A stretch of DNA of 64,000 nt from Photobacterium pectinilyticum (GTDB lineage Bacteria > Pseudomonadota > Gammaproteobacteria > Enterobacterales > Vibrionaceae). Below are positions 40,480 through 50,389 of the stretch, in pieces; position 1 is the stretch's first letter, and each line of letters begins with the position of its first letter. The notes under the pieces were generated by a model. It did not search any database and was not told where the DNA came from. It was given only the letters and a program-made list of their open reading frames with translations. The translations under genes and the position numbers were made by a program. Location: the NCBI RefSeq assembly GCF_024357955.1, contig NZ_JANEYT010000015.1, positions 25,014 through 89,013 of the forward strand, given 5' to 3'.

Positions 40480-41355
40480 CTACTCGATGTTAAGACCGGC
40501 GAGGTTATGCCAGTAGCCGTTGCAGTGGTGGCCACCTTTTAGTGGTTGCTGCTGCTCACCATGCTGGTTGGCACGGAAGCTATCGACCAGCGACAGAGTG
40601 TCAATGCCCATCGGGCTGAGGCGTACGACGTCCACCAAGCCAGCCATACCCGGCTGATCGTTGATCAGGTTGTAGCAGTAACCTGATTGGGTCTGGATGC
40701 CGTTGAGGGTAAAGACTTTCTGCTCTTCCTGGCTGTTGACCGTGATCCCTGTTGGGTATTTGATACAGCAGGTCTCACAGTCGTCTTTTGCTTTGTCTTC
40801 AGCGCGGGCGGTGAAACAGCGGGCCGAGTAGGCGAGCGGCAGGTAGCCGTAGCTGAACACCTCGGTTTCGAATTTGTCACGGATCCCCAACTGCTCACAC
40901 TCGCTGGCCACGTTCTGCAGCCAGTCGCGTGATAGCTCAACCGGCATACACCAGCGGATCATGCCTTTTTTCAAAAACAGGTTGAGGGTCTGGGCGTTGT
41001 AGCAGTTCACCGCAGGGCCAACCACGAAGGGGACCTTGCTTTCATGGGCCAGCTGGATTGCCGAAACATCGTTGGCCTCGATCGCGAAGTCGCCGTTATC
41101 AATGTATTTTTTCATTACATTGACCTCACTTGGCGCTTCGAGCAGGGCCATGGTGGACAATACGACCTGTTTGCCGCTGGCAGAAAGCGCCTTAGCTATA
41201 TCGAACCAGTGCGCGGGCTTCATCTCGCGGCGTTTGGAGCAGACGGTTTCGCCAAGGTAGATGATATCGGTGTTAGCCTCTGCAGCCTGCTGGTAGAACG
41301 CCTCGACGTCCATTTTTGGCCAGAAATAGAGTAGGGGGCCAAGAGAATATTTCAT
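40480..41355 (-). CDS. ubiV: O2-independent ubiquinone hydroxylation protein UbiV
   Basis: Partner of UbiU in oxygen-independent hydroxylation of ubiquinone precursors. A U32-peptidase-like protein of 291 residues (E. coli YhbV, 292) that binds [4Fe-4S]. Cluster cysteines are visible: Cys39 (LGETVCSKR), then a cysteine in YSARCFTAR and the pair in DDCETCC. ATG 41355 has AAGGAG 6 nt upstream; the longer frame starting at 41451 overlaps ubiU and is rejected. ubiU ends 10 nt upstream, a ubiU-ubiV operon on the minus strand. Confidence 0.93.
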   Translation of the reverse strand: MKYSLGPLLYFWPKMDVEAFYQQAAEANTDIIYLGETVCSKRREMKPAHWFDIAKALSASGKQVVLSTMALLEAPSEVNVMKKYIDNGDFAIEANDVSAIQLAHESKVPFVVGPAVNCYNAQTLNLFLKKGMIRWCMPVELSRDWLQNVASECEQLGIRDKFETEVFSYGYLPLAYSARCFTARAEDKAKDDCETCCIKYPTGITVNSQEEQKVFTLNGIQTQSGYCYNLINDQPGMAGLVDVVRLSPMGIDTLSLVDSFRANQHGEQQQPLKGGHHCNGYWHNLAGLNIE

Positions 41356-41365
41356 TGTTGGCTCC

Positions 41366-42373
41366 TTATTGCCATTTACGGTGGTAGGCACCGAGGGTGG
41401 TTTGCTTGCCTTCCGATACATTGCCGAGGCAGGCATTCCAAGCTGGCTCAACGCTGTAGTTCTCCGGTGAGGCTAGGTAGCGGTCAATCGCAGCACGCCA
41501 GGTTCGGGTGACCTGCTCGACATAGGCAGGGCTGCGTTGGCGGCCTTCGATTTTCACCGAGGAAATATTGGCCTTGAATAGCTCAGGTAAGATCTCAAGG
41601 GTATTGAGGCTGGTTGGCTCTTCGAGTGCATGGTAGCGGCGATCTTCGCCATCAAGGTTGACGTCGAACCGGCCCTTGCACAGGGTTGGGTAACCGGCAT
41701 TCTCACCGTGGGCATAGCGGTCGATCAGCACTTCGTTGAGGCGAGATTCCAGACCCGTTGAGGTTTCCTGCCAGCGGACGAATTTTGCCGGCGAACAGGC
41801 ACCAACGGTATTCGGCGACTCACCCGTCATGTAGGAAGACAGGTAGCAGCGTCCCTCTGACATGATGCACAGGCTACCAAAGGCGAATACTTCTAGCTCG
41901 ACATTGGTATTGCGTGCCAGTTGCTTGACCTGGTGGATCGACAATACGCGCGGCAAGACAACCCGTTTAACATTGAAGTTCTGCTGGTAGAAATCTATCG
42001 CGGCGGTATTGGTCGCCGAAGCCTGTACCGATAAGTGCAGCTCGAGATCCGGATACTTGGTTGCGGCATACTCCAATACTGCGATGTCTGCGACGATCAG
42101 TGCGTCGACCCCCATGGAAGCAGCGTTGTCGACCGCATTGCGCCAGCGATCAAAGCCATCGGGATGGGCAAAAGTATTGAGGGCAACATGCAATTTACGG
42201 TCGTGGTCACGCACGTACTGCACGGCTTTTTCGAGTTTACGTCCTGTAAAGTTTAAACCTGCAAAGTGGCGCGCGTTGGTATCGTCTTTGAAACCGATAT
42301 AAACCGCGTCGGCGCCGTTATCAATGGCAGTTTTCAGCGCCGGTAAGTTACCGGCGGGGCAGAGTAGCTCCAT
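41366..42373 (-). CDS. ubiU: O2-independent ubiquinone hydroxylation protein UbiU
   Basis: Forms the iron-sulfur heterodimer with UbiV that hydroxylates the quinone ring without O2, letting the cell make ubiquinone anaerobically. A U32 family member of 335 residues starting [17 protein letters not shown]. Four cysteines fit the cluster: [16 protein letters not shown] (two), GACSPAKF and PTLCKGRF. Tight coupling to ubiV supports the pairing. An FNR-like site lies about 95 bp upstream. Confidence 0.94.
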   Translation of the reverse strand: MELLCPAGNLPALKTAIDNGADAVYIGFKDDTNARHFAGLNFTGRKLEKAVQYVRDHDRKLHVALNTFAHPDGFDRWRNAVDNAASMGVDALIVADIAVLEYAATKYPDLELHLSVQASATNTAAIDFYQQNFNVKRVVLPRVLSIHQVKQLARNTNVELEVFAFGSLCIMSEGRCYLSSYMTGESPNTVGACSPAKFVRWQETSTGLESRLNEVLIDRYAHGENAGYPTLCKGRFDVNLDGEDRRYHALEEPTSLNTLEILPELFKANISSVKIEGRQRSPAYVEQVTRTWRAAIDRYLASPENYSVEPAWNACLGNVSEGKQTTLGAYHRKWQ

Positions 42374-42465
42374 ATTATTTTTATCTACCAGTGTGTAAAA
42401 TTAAGTAATAGAAGCAAATAGTAGGGGGCAGGCTGCCACCGTGTTTTGATATCAGGCAGGTTTTG

Positions 42466-42479
42466 TTGATTTAGGACAA
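42466..42479. promoter_or_regulatory. Possible FNR site upstream of ubiU
   Basis: TTGATTTAGGACAA matches 8 of the 10 defined positions of the FNR consensus TTGAT-N4-ATCAA. ubiUV are expected to be needed without oxygen, so FNR control is sensible, but the match is imperfect and no promoter is clear. Confidence 0.3.
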
Positions 42480-42529
42480 CTTATTTTCCACTTTTGTTTA
42501 ACTCAATAACCATTATTGGTTGCTGCTGT

Positions 42530-44584
42530 CTAATGGTGATTGTGCTTGTGCAGCGTCGCTTCCAGTTCGTTTCTCGGTAGCGGTTTGTAGAAGTGGAAGC
42601 CCTGGATCGCATTGCAGTCGAGGTTGGACAGCAGAGTCGCTTGCTGGCGAGTCTCGACGCCCTCGGCCACCACGCTCATGTTGAGAGACTTACCGAGGTT
42701 GATGATGTTTTCGATCAATGTCAGCTGTTTGGGCACATCTTCGATATCTTTGATAAAGGCGCGGTCTATCTTTAGTTCGTCCAATGGGAAACGGGCGAGG
42801 TAGGACAGGGACGAGTAACCGGTACCGAAATCATCGATAGAGAGTGAGAATCCCAGTTTCTTGATCGCGTTGAGCATTTGGATCGTGTGTTCGCCATCGC
42901 TCATTACGGCGCTCTCGGTGAGCTCGAACGTGATGTCGTTGGGGTTGACTCCGGTCGCCTTGCGCAGCTTGTCGACAAATTGGATCAGATTGGGGTTGCC
43001 GAACTGCTGCGGTGACAGGTTAATGGCGACCTTGCCGGGTAGCAGGCCTTGGGTTTTCCAGTAGCGGACGGTGGTAAAGACTTCGCGCATGACGACCTGG
43101 CCTAACTGCTCTATCAGCCCTGAGCGCTCGGCGACGGGGATAAACTGTGCCGGGCTGATATAGCCTTCAACCGGGTGCTTCCAGCGCACCAGTGCCTCGG
43201 CACCGTTAATCGAGAAGTCACGGGCGTGCACTTTAGGTTGGTACCACACTTCTAGGCCATTATTTTGCAGGGCTTTCTGCAGTTCGATTTCCAGCCAGAG
43301 TTGCATCCTGGCTTCTTTGTTCATCTCCTCGCTGAACTTGACAGCCCGGTTGCGGCCGCGGTTTTTGGCCTCGTACATGGCCGTATCGGCATTTTGCAGC
43401 AGGATACGGGCATCATTACCGTCCCCCGGGTATTGCACCATGCCAAGAGAGCAGGCTAAGTGCTTGCTGAAATGGTGCAGGTCGAAAGGTTGGTTGATCA
43501 GGGCGATGACCTGATCGGCTGTCAGGCTTCCTTGTTGCTCATGTTCAGGATTTGGCAGCAAGATGGTGAATTCATCCCCGCTGAGGTGGCCGATAATGGC
43601 ATCGTCGGGCAATAGTCGCTTGAGCCGCTGTGAGATTTCCTGCAGCACCTGATCACCAATATGGTGCCCCAGTGAGTCATTGATACTTTTGAAGTTATCG
43701 ATGTCGAGGTACAGCATCACCAACGGGGTCTTCTGGTGGATCAATTGCTCTAGTTGACGGCTGAATCCATGGCGGTTCAGTAGTCCGGTCAGCGGATCGG
43801 TATGGATAGAAGGAGTGCCCTTGTCTTGTTTGGCGCCCGCAGGGCTGTATGGTTGCAGGAGCACCAGCTGTGCTGACGTTCCTAGTACCTCGACGGTTGA
43901 TGTAGAAAGCTGCAGTGTCTGCTGTTTCGGGCAGTGGCGGCTGGTCTGGCAAAGCCAGGCCTCTCCGTGCTGGAGTGAAGCCAACTGCGTGCGGGTAACG
44001 GGTTGCTGCTGATTATCAACGACCAGTTTGCTGAACGTCTTACCCTTAAGATCATTGGGGTGTTCGAAGCCAAAAAGCAAGGCCGCTTTGTTATTGGCAG
44101 AGACAACTGTGTCGCCTTCAACGATGCAGCTCCCGTCATTCATTAGCTGGTTGAGGCTCTGCAGATGCTTTTCATGTTCTTGGATAGCATTGATCAGGAT
44201 TTGGCGTTCTGACGTGTCGACGCAATGCAGCACGATATGGTTTATCTTGCCATCATCACAACGCAGCGGTGTTAGGCTGAAGTGCATACTGGTATCGTGG
44301 TGGTTGTCATCAAGGATGACTTCACTCTCCAGCGTTTCGCCATTTAATGCCCGATCATAAAAAGGGCGCATTGAGTGGTAGAATGTCTTGCCAAGTATAT
44401 CGGTATCGCCGAGTCCGATGAGATCGTCACGGCTAAGGCCGCTAAGCTCGCAGTAGCGGTTGTTTACCATCAAATATTTATGCTGGTGATCCAGTACTGC
44501 AAACAGGAATGGGCTGTGATCAGTGAGAAGGGGAAACCAATGGTTCAGTTGCTCTGTCAGCATGATCTTGGGACATTCTTCCAT
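42530..44584 (-). CDS. PAS-GGDEF-EAL cyclic-di-GMP signalling protein
   Basis: A cytoplasmic protein of about 684 residues with no transmembrane segment. An N-terminal PAS domain (about 20-125, FAVLDHQHKYLMVNNRYCELSG) and a second weaker PAS-like region (about 145-245) are followed by a GGDEF domain. Its signature reads SGDEF (335-339), one substitution from canonical. The EAL domain (from about 445) has every catalytic element: EALVRW (463 on), AINLSPQQF, FELTESAVM, IDDFGTGYSS, KIDRAFI and VAEGVET. A functional c-di-GMP phosphodiesterase is likely; cyclase activity or GTP-sensing by SGDEF is open. The start is uncertain: ATG 44584 is used, and ATG 44563 is possible. The gene separates ubiU from ubiT. 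Confidence 0.9.
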   Translation of the reverse strand: MEECPKIMLTEQLNHWFPLLTDHSPFLFAVLDHQHKYLMVNNRYCELSGLSRDDLIGLGDTDILGKTFYHSMRPFYDRALNGETLESEVILDDNHHDTSMHFSLTPLRCDDGKINHIVLHCVDTSERQILINAIQEHEKHLQSLNQLMNDGSCIVEGDTVVSANNKAALLFGFEHPNDLKGKTFSKLVVDNQQQPVTRTQLASLQHGEAWLCQTSRHCPKQQTLQLSTSTVEVLGTSAQLVLLQPYSPAGAKQDKGTPSIHTDPLTGLLNRHGFSRQLEQLIHQKTPLVMLYLDIDNFKSINDSLGHHIGDQVLQEISQRLKRLLPDDAIIGHLSGDEFTILLPNPEHEQQGSLTADQVIALINQPFDLHHFSKHLACSLGMVQYPGDGNDARILLQNADTAMYEAKNRGRNRAVKFSEEMNKEARMQLWLEIELQKALQNNGLEVWYQPKVHARDFSINGAEALVRWKHPVEGYISPAQFIPVAERSGLIEQLGQVVMREVFTTVRYWKTQGLLPGKVAINLSPQQFGNPNLIQFVDKLRKATGVNPNDITFELTESAVMSDGEHTIQMLNAIKKLGFSLSIDDFGTGYSSLSYLARFPLDELKIDRAFIKDIEDVPKQLTLIENIINLGKSLNMSVVAEGVETRQQATLLSNLDCNAIQGFHFYKPLPRNELEATLHKHNHH

Positions 44585-44763
44585 AGTTTCTGCCAACTAG
44601 CGAGGTGGCAGGTGGGTTTGCAACCACTATATCTAGGTCATTGTCACAATACCAAGTTTTACCCAATCAAAGCTGTATTTTTTGACTCAAGGCATAAAAA
44701 CACTGCCATATATTGCCATACAATCACTAGAGATATGCGACTGACTACAGGAAAAATTATTCA

Positions 44764-45285
44764 GTGATTGCTCAACTTAGAAAACAATTGGTTCAAAATG
44801 GCCCGGCGCTATTGCGTGTTCCTGTCAAACTGGCTCCTTTTCCGCTGCAGAAAAAAGTGATGCTGGATGGATTGGCCATGGTATTCAAGGAAGCACTGGA
44901 AGATGGTGATTTTGAGTTTCTTGAAGATCGCTGGCTAAAAGTCGAAGTACGCGATTTGGATCTGCGCTGGTACATCAGTTACCAGAATGAGCAATTGGTG
45001 GTGGCTGAACATGTCGATCAGGAAGATGTCAGTTTTAGTGGCGAATGTAATGATCTGGTATTAATTGCTGCTCGCAAAGAAGATCCTGATACACTGTTCT
45101 TCCAGCGTCGTCTTCGTATCGAAGGTGACACCGAGCTGGGACTGGAAGTGAAGAACCTGATGGATAGCATCGATCTGGACTCGCTACCGGCACCGGCGAA
45201 ATTTGTACTGCACCAGTCAGCTGACTTTATCCATAAAGGCATGCAGTCGGCGGCTGGGCAAGAAGAGGTCATGAATGCTCATTAG
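44764..45285 (+). CDS. ubiT: Ubiquinone biosynthesis accessory factor UbiT (SCP2 domain)
   Basis: Lipid-binding SCP2-domain protein needed for O2-independent ubiquinone synthesis, thought to present the polyprenyl intermediates to UbiU-UbiV. 173 residues, with the conserved FLEDRWLKVEVRDLDLRWY and ARKEDPDTLFFQRRLRIEGDTELGL, matching E. coli YhbT closely. GTG start at 44764. It overlaps the next gene by 11 nt, as yhbT-yhbS are coupled in E. coli. It is divergent from the ubiUV side, with a GGDEF-EAL gene in between. Confidence 0.93.
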   Translation: MIAQLRKQLVQNGPALLRVPVKLAPFPLQKKVMLDGLAMVFKEALEDGDFEFLEDRWLKVEVRDLDLRWYISYQNEQLVVAEHVDQEDVSFSGECNDLVLIAARKEDPDTLFFQRRLRIEGDTELGLEVKNLMDSIDLDSLPAPAKFVLHQSADFIHKGMQSAAGQEEVMNAH

Positions 45286-45778
45286 ATCTGAGGCTCCGGC
45301 CGATATTATGCCGATCGATTTCCTGCTTAAGTCTGTATTTGAGACCGAGGCTGAAGCAGCGTTAGTGATGCGGTTGCGTGAAAACGGCAAGCGTACCTTA
45401 TCACTGGTGGCGTGCAATGATGACGGTGAGCTCGTCGGCTATATGTGTTTCAGCCCAGTGATGCTCGACGGTGAAGATCATCACTGGCAGGGTTTGGCTC
45501 CGATGGCTATCAAGCCGGAATACCAGCGGCAGGGGATTGGTCAGGCAATGATCGAAGAAGCCAAGCAAACCCTGGCAGAGCTGGGATACCCAGTGATCGT
45601 AGTGCTGGGTCACCCTGACTATTACCCGAAGGCGGGCTTCGCTCCGGCAGCGTCTAAAGGTATTCAATGCCCTTGGCCTGTACCAGAAGAGGTGTTCATG
45701 GTATTGGAAGCTGTACCCGGTGCGATGGATGGTAAGACAGGCATGATCAGTTACAGCGAAGAGTTCAACGCGCTGTAG
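45275..45778 (+). CDS. yhbS: GNAT N-acetyltransferase, YhbS family
   Basis: A 167-residue GCN5-related acetyltransferase with the acetyl-CoA loop YQRQGIGQAM (motif A, about residues 88-97) and the LGHPDYYPKAGF motif B segment. It matches E. coli YhbS in size and neighbourhood. The substrate is not known. It overlaps ubiT by 11 nt and ends before a good terminator, so ubiT-yhbS is a two-gene operon. Confidence 0.88.
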   Translation: MLIRSEAPADIMPIDFLLKSVFETEAEAALVMRLRENGKRTLSLVACNDDGELVGYMCFSPVMLDGEDHHWQGLAPMAIKPEYQRQGIGQAMIEEAKQTLAELGYPVIVVLGHPDYYPKAGFAPAASKGIQCPWPVPEEVFMVLEAVPGAMDGKTGMISYSEEFNAL

Positions 45779-45805
45779 GCTGCCATTGAGTCTTCGTTTC
45801 ATTAA

Positions 45806-45836
45806 AATACCACCGCAAGGTGGTATTTTTTTATAT
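45806..45836 (+). terminator. Terminator after yhbS
   Basis: ataccacc-gcaa-ggtggtat hairpin with a T-run of seven. Confidence 0.92.
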
Positions 45837-45906
45837 TTGAGTGGCCTCGAATGCAGCGGGATCTGATAGTATTCCGGGCCAAAGTGAACATCATCAAGGT
45901 GAGTGG

Positions 45907-46308
45907 ATGAAACAGCGTGATTTACAGCTGATGAAGGCGATCGGACTAACCTATTGGCAGATCCGTAAACCGGGCTTTTTTCCCGAGCAAGAGCAGCCGA
46001 TGATTGATTTGCCGGACACTTGTCAGCTGTTGTTTGTCTGTGACGAAGAGTTGGACGAGCATGACCGTTGGCTGTTTGGTCGGATCCTCGGCAGTATGAA
46101 GCTGACACCGGAGCAAGCATTGTGTATTCCCGCCGCAGCTGTTGAGCAAGTCCGTGAACATCACCTCAAATGGTGTTGGGTGGCTGGTTGTGAAGCGGCT
46201 CATCCGGCAGGTTGCCAGCGACTGACATCATCCTCACTGAAATCGATGCATACCAATCCCGGCGCGAAAAAAGCGCTGTGGCAACAGATTTGTTCTTATG
46301 ACGCATAA
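45907..46308 (+). CDS. holD: DNA polymerase III psi subunit HolD
   Basis: Clamp-loader accessory subunit that links the chi subunit and SSB to the gamma/tau complex. 133 residues, fast-evolving, but recognisable by the N-terminal motif RDLQLMKAIGLTYWQIRKPG (compare DWQLQQLGITQWSLRRPG in E. coli) and the C-terminal NPGAKKALWQQICSYDA. ATG 45907 has AAGGTGAG before it. It overlaps rimI by 11 nt, as holD-rimI do in E. coli. Confidence 0.88.
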   Translation: MKQRDLQLMKAIGLTYWQIRKPGFFPEQEQPMIDLPDTCQLLFVCDEELDEHDRWLFGRILGSMKLTPEQALCIPAAAVEQVREHHLKWCWVAGCEAAHPAGCQRLTSSSLKSMHTNPGAKKALWQQICSYDA

Positions 46309-46744
46309 TATTGTTTTACTAGAGCCACATCACCTGGATGATGTTTGGCGTATCGAGCAAGCCGCTCACATGTACCCTTGGGCGGAGTCGATGATCCGCA
46401 AAGCGCCAAATAAGATCGCCGCCAATTATGTGCTGGAGATCGACGGCCAGCTAGCGGGCTATTGCTTTGGTCAATTGGTAGCTGGTGAGGCTACCCTGCT
46501 CAATATTGCTATCGACCCCGTTTTTCAGGGAAAGGGCTACGGCAAGTTATTACTGGAAGGTTTTCTATCGCAACTTGAACAGTTGAACGCGCAAGATGTA
46601 TGGCTCGAAGTCAGGGCAAGCAATCAGCGTGCTTATCAGTTGTATGAATCCTTGGGCTTCAATGAGATAAACCGCCGTGAAGGCTATTATCCGTCACCGG
46701 ATGGTCGCGAAGATGCATTAATCATGACTTACATGATGATGTAG
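46298..46744 (+). CDS. rimI: Ribosomal protein S18 alanine N-acetyltransferase
   Basis: GNAT enzyme that acetylates the N-terminus of S18. 148 residues with the acetyl-CoA motif PVFQGKGYGKLLLEG (about 72-86), EVRASNQRAYQLYESLGF and RREGYYPS, all typical of RimI. Coupled to holD. Confidence 0.94.
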   Translation: MTHNIVLLEPHHLDDVWRIEQAAHMYPWAESMIRKAPNKIAANYVLEIDGQLAGYCFGQLVAGEATLLNIAIDPVFQGKGYGKLLLEGFLSQLEQLNAQDVWLEVRASNQRAYQLYESLGFNEINRREGYYPSPDGREDALIMTYMMM

Positions 46745-46930
46745 CTGGTGTCGAAGTGTCGTTTGCACTGCCATCAACCGTGTTAGCACTGTCTCTTTGG
46801 CTGGAGTTTGCGTATAATTCCGCCATCTTTGGGTCTAGCACCCTAAAAATACATTGGAACCTGCCGCTGCATTGTACGTGCGGTCGTCGCGGGTTCAATC
46901 AGAGAAATCTCTCACAGGATTATCAACGTT

Positions 46931-48511
46931 ATGTCTTTTCTATCTGAAGTGAACAAACGTCGTACGTTTGCCATCATTTCTCACCCGGATGCGGGTAAAA
47001 CAACCATTACCGAAAAAGTTCTGCTATTCGGAAACGCTATCCAGAAAGCTGGTACGGTTAAAGGCCGTGGCTCAAACCAGCATGCTAAGTCTGACTGGAT
47101 GGAGATGGAAAAAGAACGTGGTATCTCGGTGACCACGTCGGTGATGCAGTTCCCATACAATGACTGTTTGGTTAACCTGCTGGATACCCCGGGACACGAA
47201 GATTTCTCGGAAGATACCTACCGTACTCTTACCGCGGTTGACTCATGCCTGATGGTTATCGATGCCGCGAAAGGTGTCGAGGATCGTACCCGTAAGTTGA
47301 TGGAAGTTACCCGTCTGCGTGATACGCCAATCGTCACTTTCATGAACAAATTGGACCGTGATGTTCGTGATCCAATGGAAGTGCTTGATGAAGTTGAAAG
47401 CGAGCTTGGTATGGCTTGTTCGCCAATTTCATGGCCGATTGGTTGCGGTAAAGAATTCAAGGGTGTTTACCATATCCACCGTGATGAAACGATCCTGTAT
47501 GAATCTGGCCATGGCCATGAAATTCAGGAAGTGCGTATTATCAAAGGTCTTGATAACCCAGAGCTGGATGTGGCTGTGGGTGAAGATCTTGCTGCAAGTG
47601 TTCGTGATGAACTTGAGCTTGTGATCGGTGCATGTCCTGAGTTTGATCATGATCTTTTCCTTGCTGGTGAGCTGACGCCTGTTTATTTCGGTACGGCACT
47701 GGGTAACTTCGGTGTCGACCACATGCTTGATGGTCTAACGAAATGGGCACCAGCGCCGCAAACGCGTCAAGCCAACGAGCGTGATGTTGAAGCAGCGGAA
47801 GAGAAATTCTCTGGTTTCGTATTCAAGATCCAAGCAAACATGGATCCTAAGCACCGTGACCGTATTGCGTTTATGCGTATCGTATCGGGTACTTACAGCC
47901 AGGGCATGAAAATGAATCATGTCCGTACCGGTAAAAATGTGAGTATTTCCGACGCCGTGACCTTTATGGCAGGTGATCGTGCCCGCGCCGAGAAAGCGTA
48001 TGCGGGTGACATTATCGGTTTGCATAACCACGGTACGATTCAGATCGGTGATACTTTCACCCAGGGCGAGAACCTGAAGTTTGCAGGTATTCCAAACTTT
48101 GCGCCGGAATTGTTCCGTCGTATCCGCCTGAAAGATCCACTTAAGCAGAAGCAGTTGCTAAAAGGTCTGGTACAGCTGTCGGAAGAGGGCGCGGTGCAGG
48201 TTTTCCGTCCGCTGCAGAACAACGACCTGATCGTTGGTGCGGTCGGTGTGCTTCAGTTTGACGTGGTGGTTGCCCGCCTGAAAGCCGAGTACAACGTTGA
48301 AGCTATCTATGAAGGCGTTAACGTGGCAACGGCCCGCTGGGTAGAATGTGGCGACAGCAAGAAGCTGGAAGAATTCAAGCGCAAGAGCCAGTCAAACCTA
48401 GCGTTGGATGGCGGTGATAACCTGTCTTACATCGCGCCGACCATGGTTAACCTGAATCTAGCGAAAGAGCGTTTCCCTGATATTGATTTCCGTGCGACCC
48501 GCGAGCACTAA
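46931..48511 (+). CDS. prfC: Peptide chain release factor 3
   Basis: Translational GTPase that recycles RF1/RF2 from the ribosome. 526 residues with G1 SHPDAGKTT (about 18-26), the switch region [25 protein letters not shown] and NKLD motifs, and the C-terminal domains [20 protein letters not shown] and [15 protein letters not shown] at 46814-46819, about 110 bp upstream, could be its -10. The accessory arginine region begins just after it. Confidence 0.98.
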   Translation: MSFLSEVNKRRTFAIISHPDAGKTTITEKVLLFGNAIQKAGTVKGRGSNQHAKSDWMEMEKERGISVTTSVMQFPYNDCLVNLLDTPGHEDFSEDTYRTLTAVDSCLMVIDAAKGVEDRTRKLMEVTRLRDTPIVTFMNKLDRDVRDPMEVLDEVESELGMACSPISWPIGCGKEFKGVYHIHRDETILYESGHGHEIQEVRIIKGLDNPELDVAVGEDLAASVRDELELVIGACPEFDHDLFLAGELTPVYFGTALGNFGVDHMLDGLTKWAPAPQTRQANERDVEAAEEKFSGFVFKIQANMDPKHRDRIAFMRIVSGTYSQGMKMNHVRTGKNVSISDAVTFMAGDRARAEKAYAGDIIGLHNHGTIQIGDTFTQGENLKFAGIPNFAPELFRRIRLKDPLKQKQLLKGLVQLSEEGAVQVFRPLQNNDLIVGAVGVLQFDVVVARLKAEYNVEAIYEGVNVATARWVECGDSKKLEEFKRKSQSNLALDGGDNLSYIAPTMVNLNLAKERFPDIDFRATREH

Positions 48512-48547
48512 TTGCCCGCAAGCCGCTAGCATCATGTTCTAGATCGA

Positions 48548-48573
48548 AGCCGTCACATTGTGGCGGCTTTTTG
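48548..48573 (+). terminator. Terminator after prfC
   Basis: agccgtcac-att-gtggcggct hairpin followed by a T-run. It marks the left edge of the accessory arginine region. Confidence 0.85.
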
Positions 48574-48874
48574 TTAAATACGACTGACTAATCCTTCATA
48601 TTGAAACAAGCATGAATCAGCCATTTGTCGGCATTAATTGGCTATATTTCTTCACGTTAAGGCGGCATATTATAACCATTGAAGAGCAATATTATTTAAG
48701 CTCGTCAAACATGAAAATAAAAAATCATTCTATATGTAGGTATTAATTATCTATTTATTATAAGAAATATTATTGAATAATAAATATACCTTAAAGATCA
48801 CTTTTACGTTTATATAACGATGGTTATTTTAATACCTATTAACCGTTCATACTAATTCTCCTGGAGATAATGTA
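48574..48874 (+). other. A+T-rich leader upstream of the amidinotransferase
   Basis: No gene seen in about 300 bp. The DNA becomes visibly richer in A+T from about 48650. CTCCTGGAGA near 48860-48869 contains the ribosome site (GGAG). I found no complete ARG box or FNR box. TCACTTTTACG at 48798 faintly resembles repeats before the AraC gene. Confidence 0.4.
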
Positions 48875-50107
48875 ATGAGTGTTTCCAATGATCTATATCC
48901 AAATGCCTCTACGCCACTTGAAAGAAAAGAAAGTGGGGTTCCCTATGTTCGTCCCGGCCTTCATGTTGAATCTTATAATGACTTCGATCCCCTTCGGCAT
49001 GTGATTGTGGGCATTGCTGATAACCAGCATATCCCTGAAGCTTGCCCGGCAAGTAATGAAAAGATCCCCGCAGATTCACCGATGCGTGGAGGAAAAGCCG
49101 GGCGTCGGACGCAAGAGTCTATTGATCGCGCCAATGAATGTTTAAACGGCTTTGCTAAGCAATTAGAAGATCGGGGTATTATTGTTGACCGCCCAGGAGC
49201 GGTTGATTGGCATCAGCGTATTACTACTCCAGATTTTACGATTAGCTCTGGTTTTGGTGTTATGCCTCCGCGAGATTGTTTGCTGACCATGGGAAAAAGT
49301 ATCCTCATGGCACCGATGAGTTTCCGTAGCCGTTATTTTGAGTATCTCGCTTATGTTGATTTACTTCGTGAGTATTTTGAATCTGATCCTGAATGCTTAA
49401 TTGAACAAGCACCACGCCCTCGCTTATCTGATGATAGTTTCAGGATGGACTATGTTGCTGCCTATGAGCACCTTTCTGATGAAGAAACGATGGCGCGTTC
49501 GTTGCGAAAAGAATATTCAACCAAAGAAACTGATATTCTATTCGATGCTGCGGATGTAATGCGTTTGGGTAAAGATATCTTCGTGCAGCATGGACTGACA
49601 ACGAATCTGGCCGGTATTCGCTGGATTAAGCGTAAGTATGAGCCTCAGGGTTTCCGTGTTCATACTTTAAGTTTTGAAGACAACCACCCAATCCATATCG
49701 ACGCAACATTCTGTCCGCTTCGTCCGGGGCTCATGTTATTGAACCCACATCGTCCGTTATTCAAAGGCCAGCGTGAAATATTTGAAAAGAACGACTGGCA
49801 AATTGTTGAAGCGGTTAATCCGGCCTGGGATAATCCACCACCGCTGTGTTACTCAAGCACTTGGCTATCAATGAACACGTTGATCCTTGACCATAAAACA
49901 GTGTGCGTCGAAGCATCGGAAAAAGCCCAGCAAGAGCAGTTTGACAAACTTGGTTTTGAGGTCATTCCTGTTGATTTGCGTGATGCTTATGCGTTTGGTG
50001 GTGGTTTACATTGCGCAACGGCAGATGTATGGCGTGAAGGCCAGTGTGAAGATTACTTCCCGAATCAATTTTCTGGGGCACATGATATTAGTCACTGGGA
50101 ATACTAA
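48875..50107 (+). CDS. Glycine amidinotransferase-family protein
   Basis: Member of the amidinotransferase branch that includes vertebrate AGAT, StrB1 and SxtG/CyrA; these move the amidino group of arginine to an amine acceptor, releasing ornithine. The 410 residues align along the whole length with my memory of human AGAT (e.g. FDPLRHVIVG, PMSFRSRYFEYLAY, FDAADVMRLGKDIF). The catalytic triad is intact: Asp224, His274 (HIDATF) and Cys380 (GGGLHCATADV). It is distinct from the arginine deiminase downstream. The acceptor could be glycine (giving guanidinoacetate), another amino acid or an amine; the sequence does not decide. It is monocistronic, followed by hairpins, and next to an AraC regulator and arcA-arcC-argF. 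Confidence 0.88.
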   Translation: MSVSNDLYPNASTPLERKESGVPYVRPGLHVESYNDFDPLRHVIVGIADNQHIPEACPASNEKIPADSPMRGGKAGRRTQESIDRANECLNGFAKQLEDRGIIVDRPGAVDWHQRITTPDFTISSGFGVMPPRDCLLTMGKSILMAPMSFRSRYFEYLAYVDLLREYFESDPECLIEQAPRPRLSDDSFRMDYVAAYEHLSDEETMARSLRKEYSTKETDILFDAADVMRLGKDIFVQHGLTTNLAGIRWIKRKYEPQGFRVHTLSFEDNHPIHIDATFCPLRPGLMLLNPHRPLFKGQREIFEKNDWQIVEAVNPAWDNPPPLCYSSTWLSMNTLILDHKTVCVEASEKAQQEQFDKLGFEVIPVDLRDAYAFGGGLHCATADVWREGQCEDYFPNQFSGAHDISHWEY

Positions 50108-50128
50108 CCCATAATAAACGTCTCCTTG

Positions 50129-50199
50129 GGATTATTCAACGGGGTGGAATAATCCAAATATCGATAGAGTCCGGTCGCGTTATTGCTTCCGGACTTTTG
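50129..50199 (+). terminator. Two hairpins after the amidinotransferase gene
   Basis: ggattatt / aataatcc (50129-50155), then agtccgg / ccggact (50168-50195) followed by tttt. The second is a reasonable Rho-independent terminator. Confidence 0.7.
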
Positions 50200-50275
50200 G
50201 TGTTTATTTCAAGCTGATAATTATCGCTGTACCAAGCATCTTGATATTACTTGTCTATATACTCACTTTGTGCGA

Positions 50276-50328
50276 TGTCACATTTGTTTTATATTGAACT
50301 TGTTTGTTATCACACTTGTTTGTTTTAG
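50276..50328 (+). repeat. Direct repeats upstream of the AraC-family gene
   Basis: TCACATTTGTTTT (50278 on) and TCACACTTGTTTG (50310 on) are near-identical and start 32 bp apart, about three helical turns. This is the arrangement expected for a direct-repeat operator bound by an AraC-type dimer. No function is proven. Confidence 0.4.
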
Positions 50329-50389
50329 TGTTAGTACTTTGGGACATAAGCCGACAAAATAGCGGAAAATCAGATTAGAGGTAGATTAT

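Noticed and set aside
41356..41451. UbiV start 32 codons further upstream
   Set aside because: It would overlap ubiU codons; AAGGAG sits just before ATG 41355 and the family starts there.
44640..44763. FNR site before ubiT (TTTTACCCAATCAA)
   Set aside because: Three mismatches in one half; too weak to report.
50264..50284. CRP site TGTGCGATGTCACA before the AraC gene
   Set aside because: The half sites are 2 bp too close compared with the TGTGA-N6-TCACA consensus.
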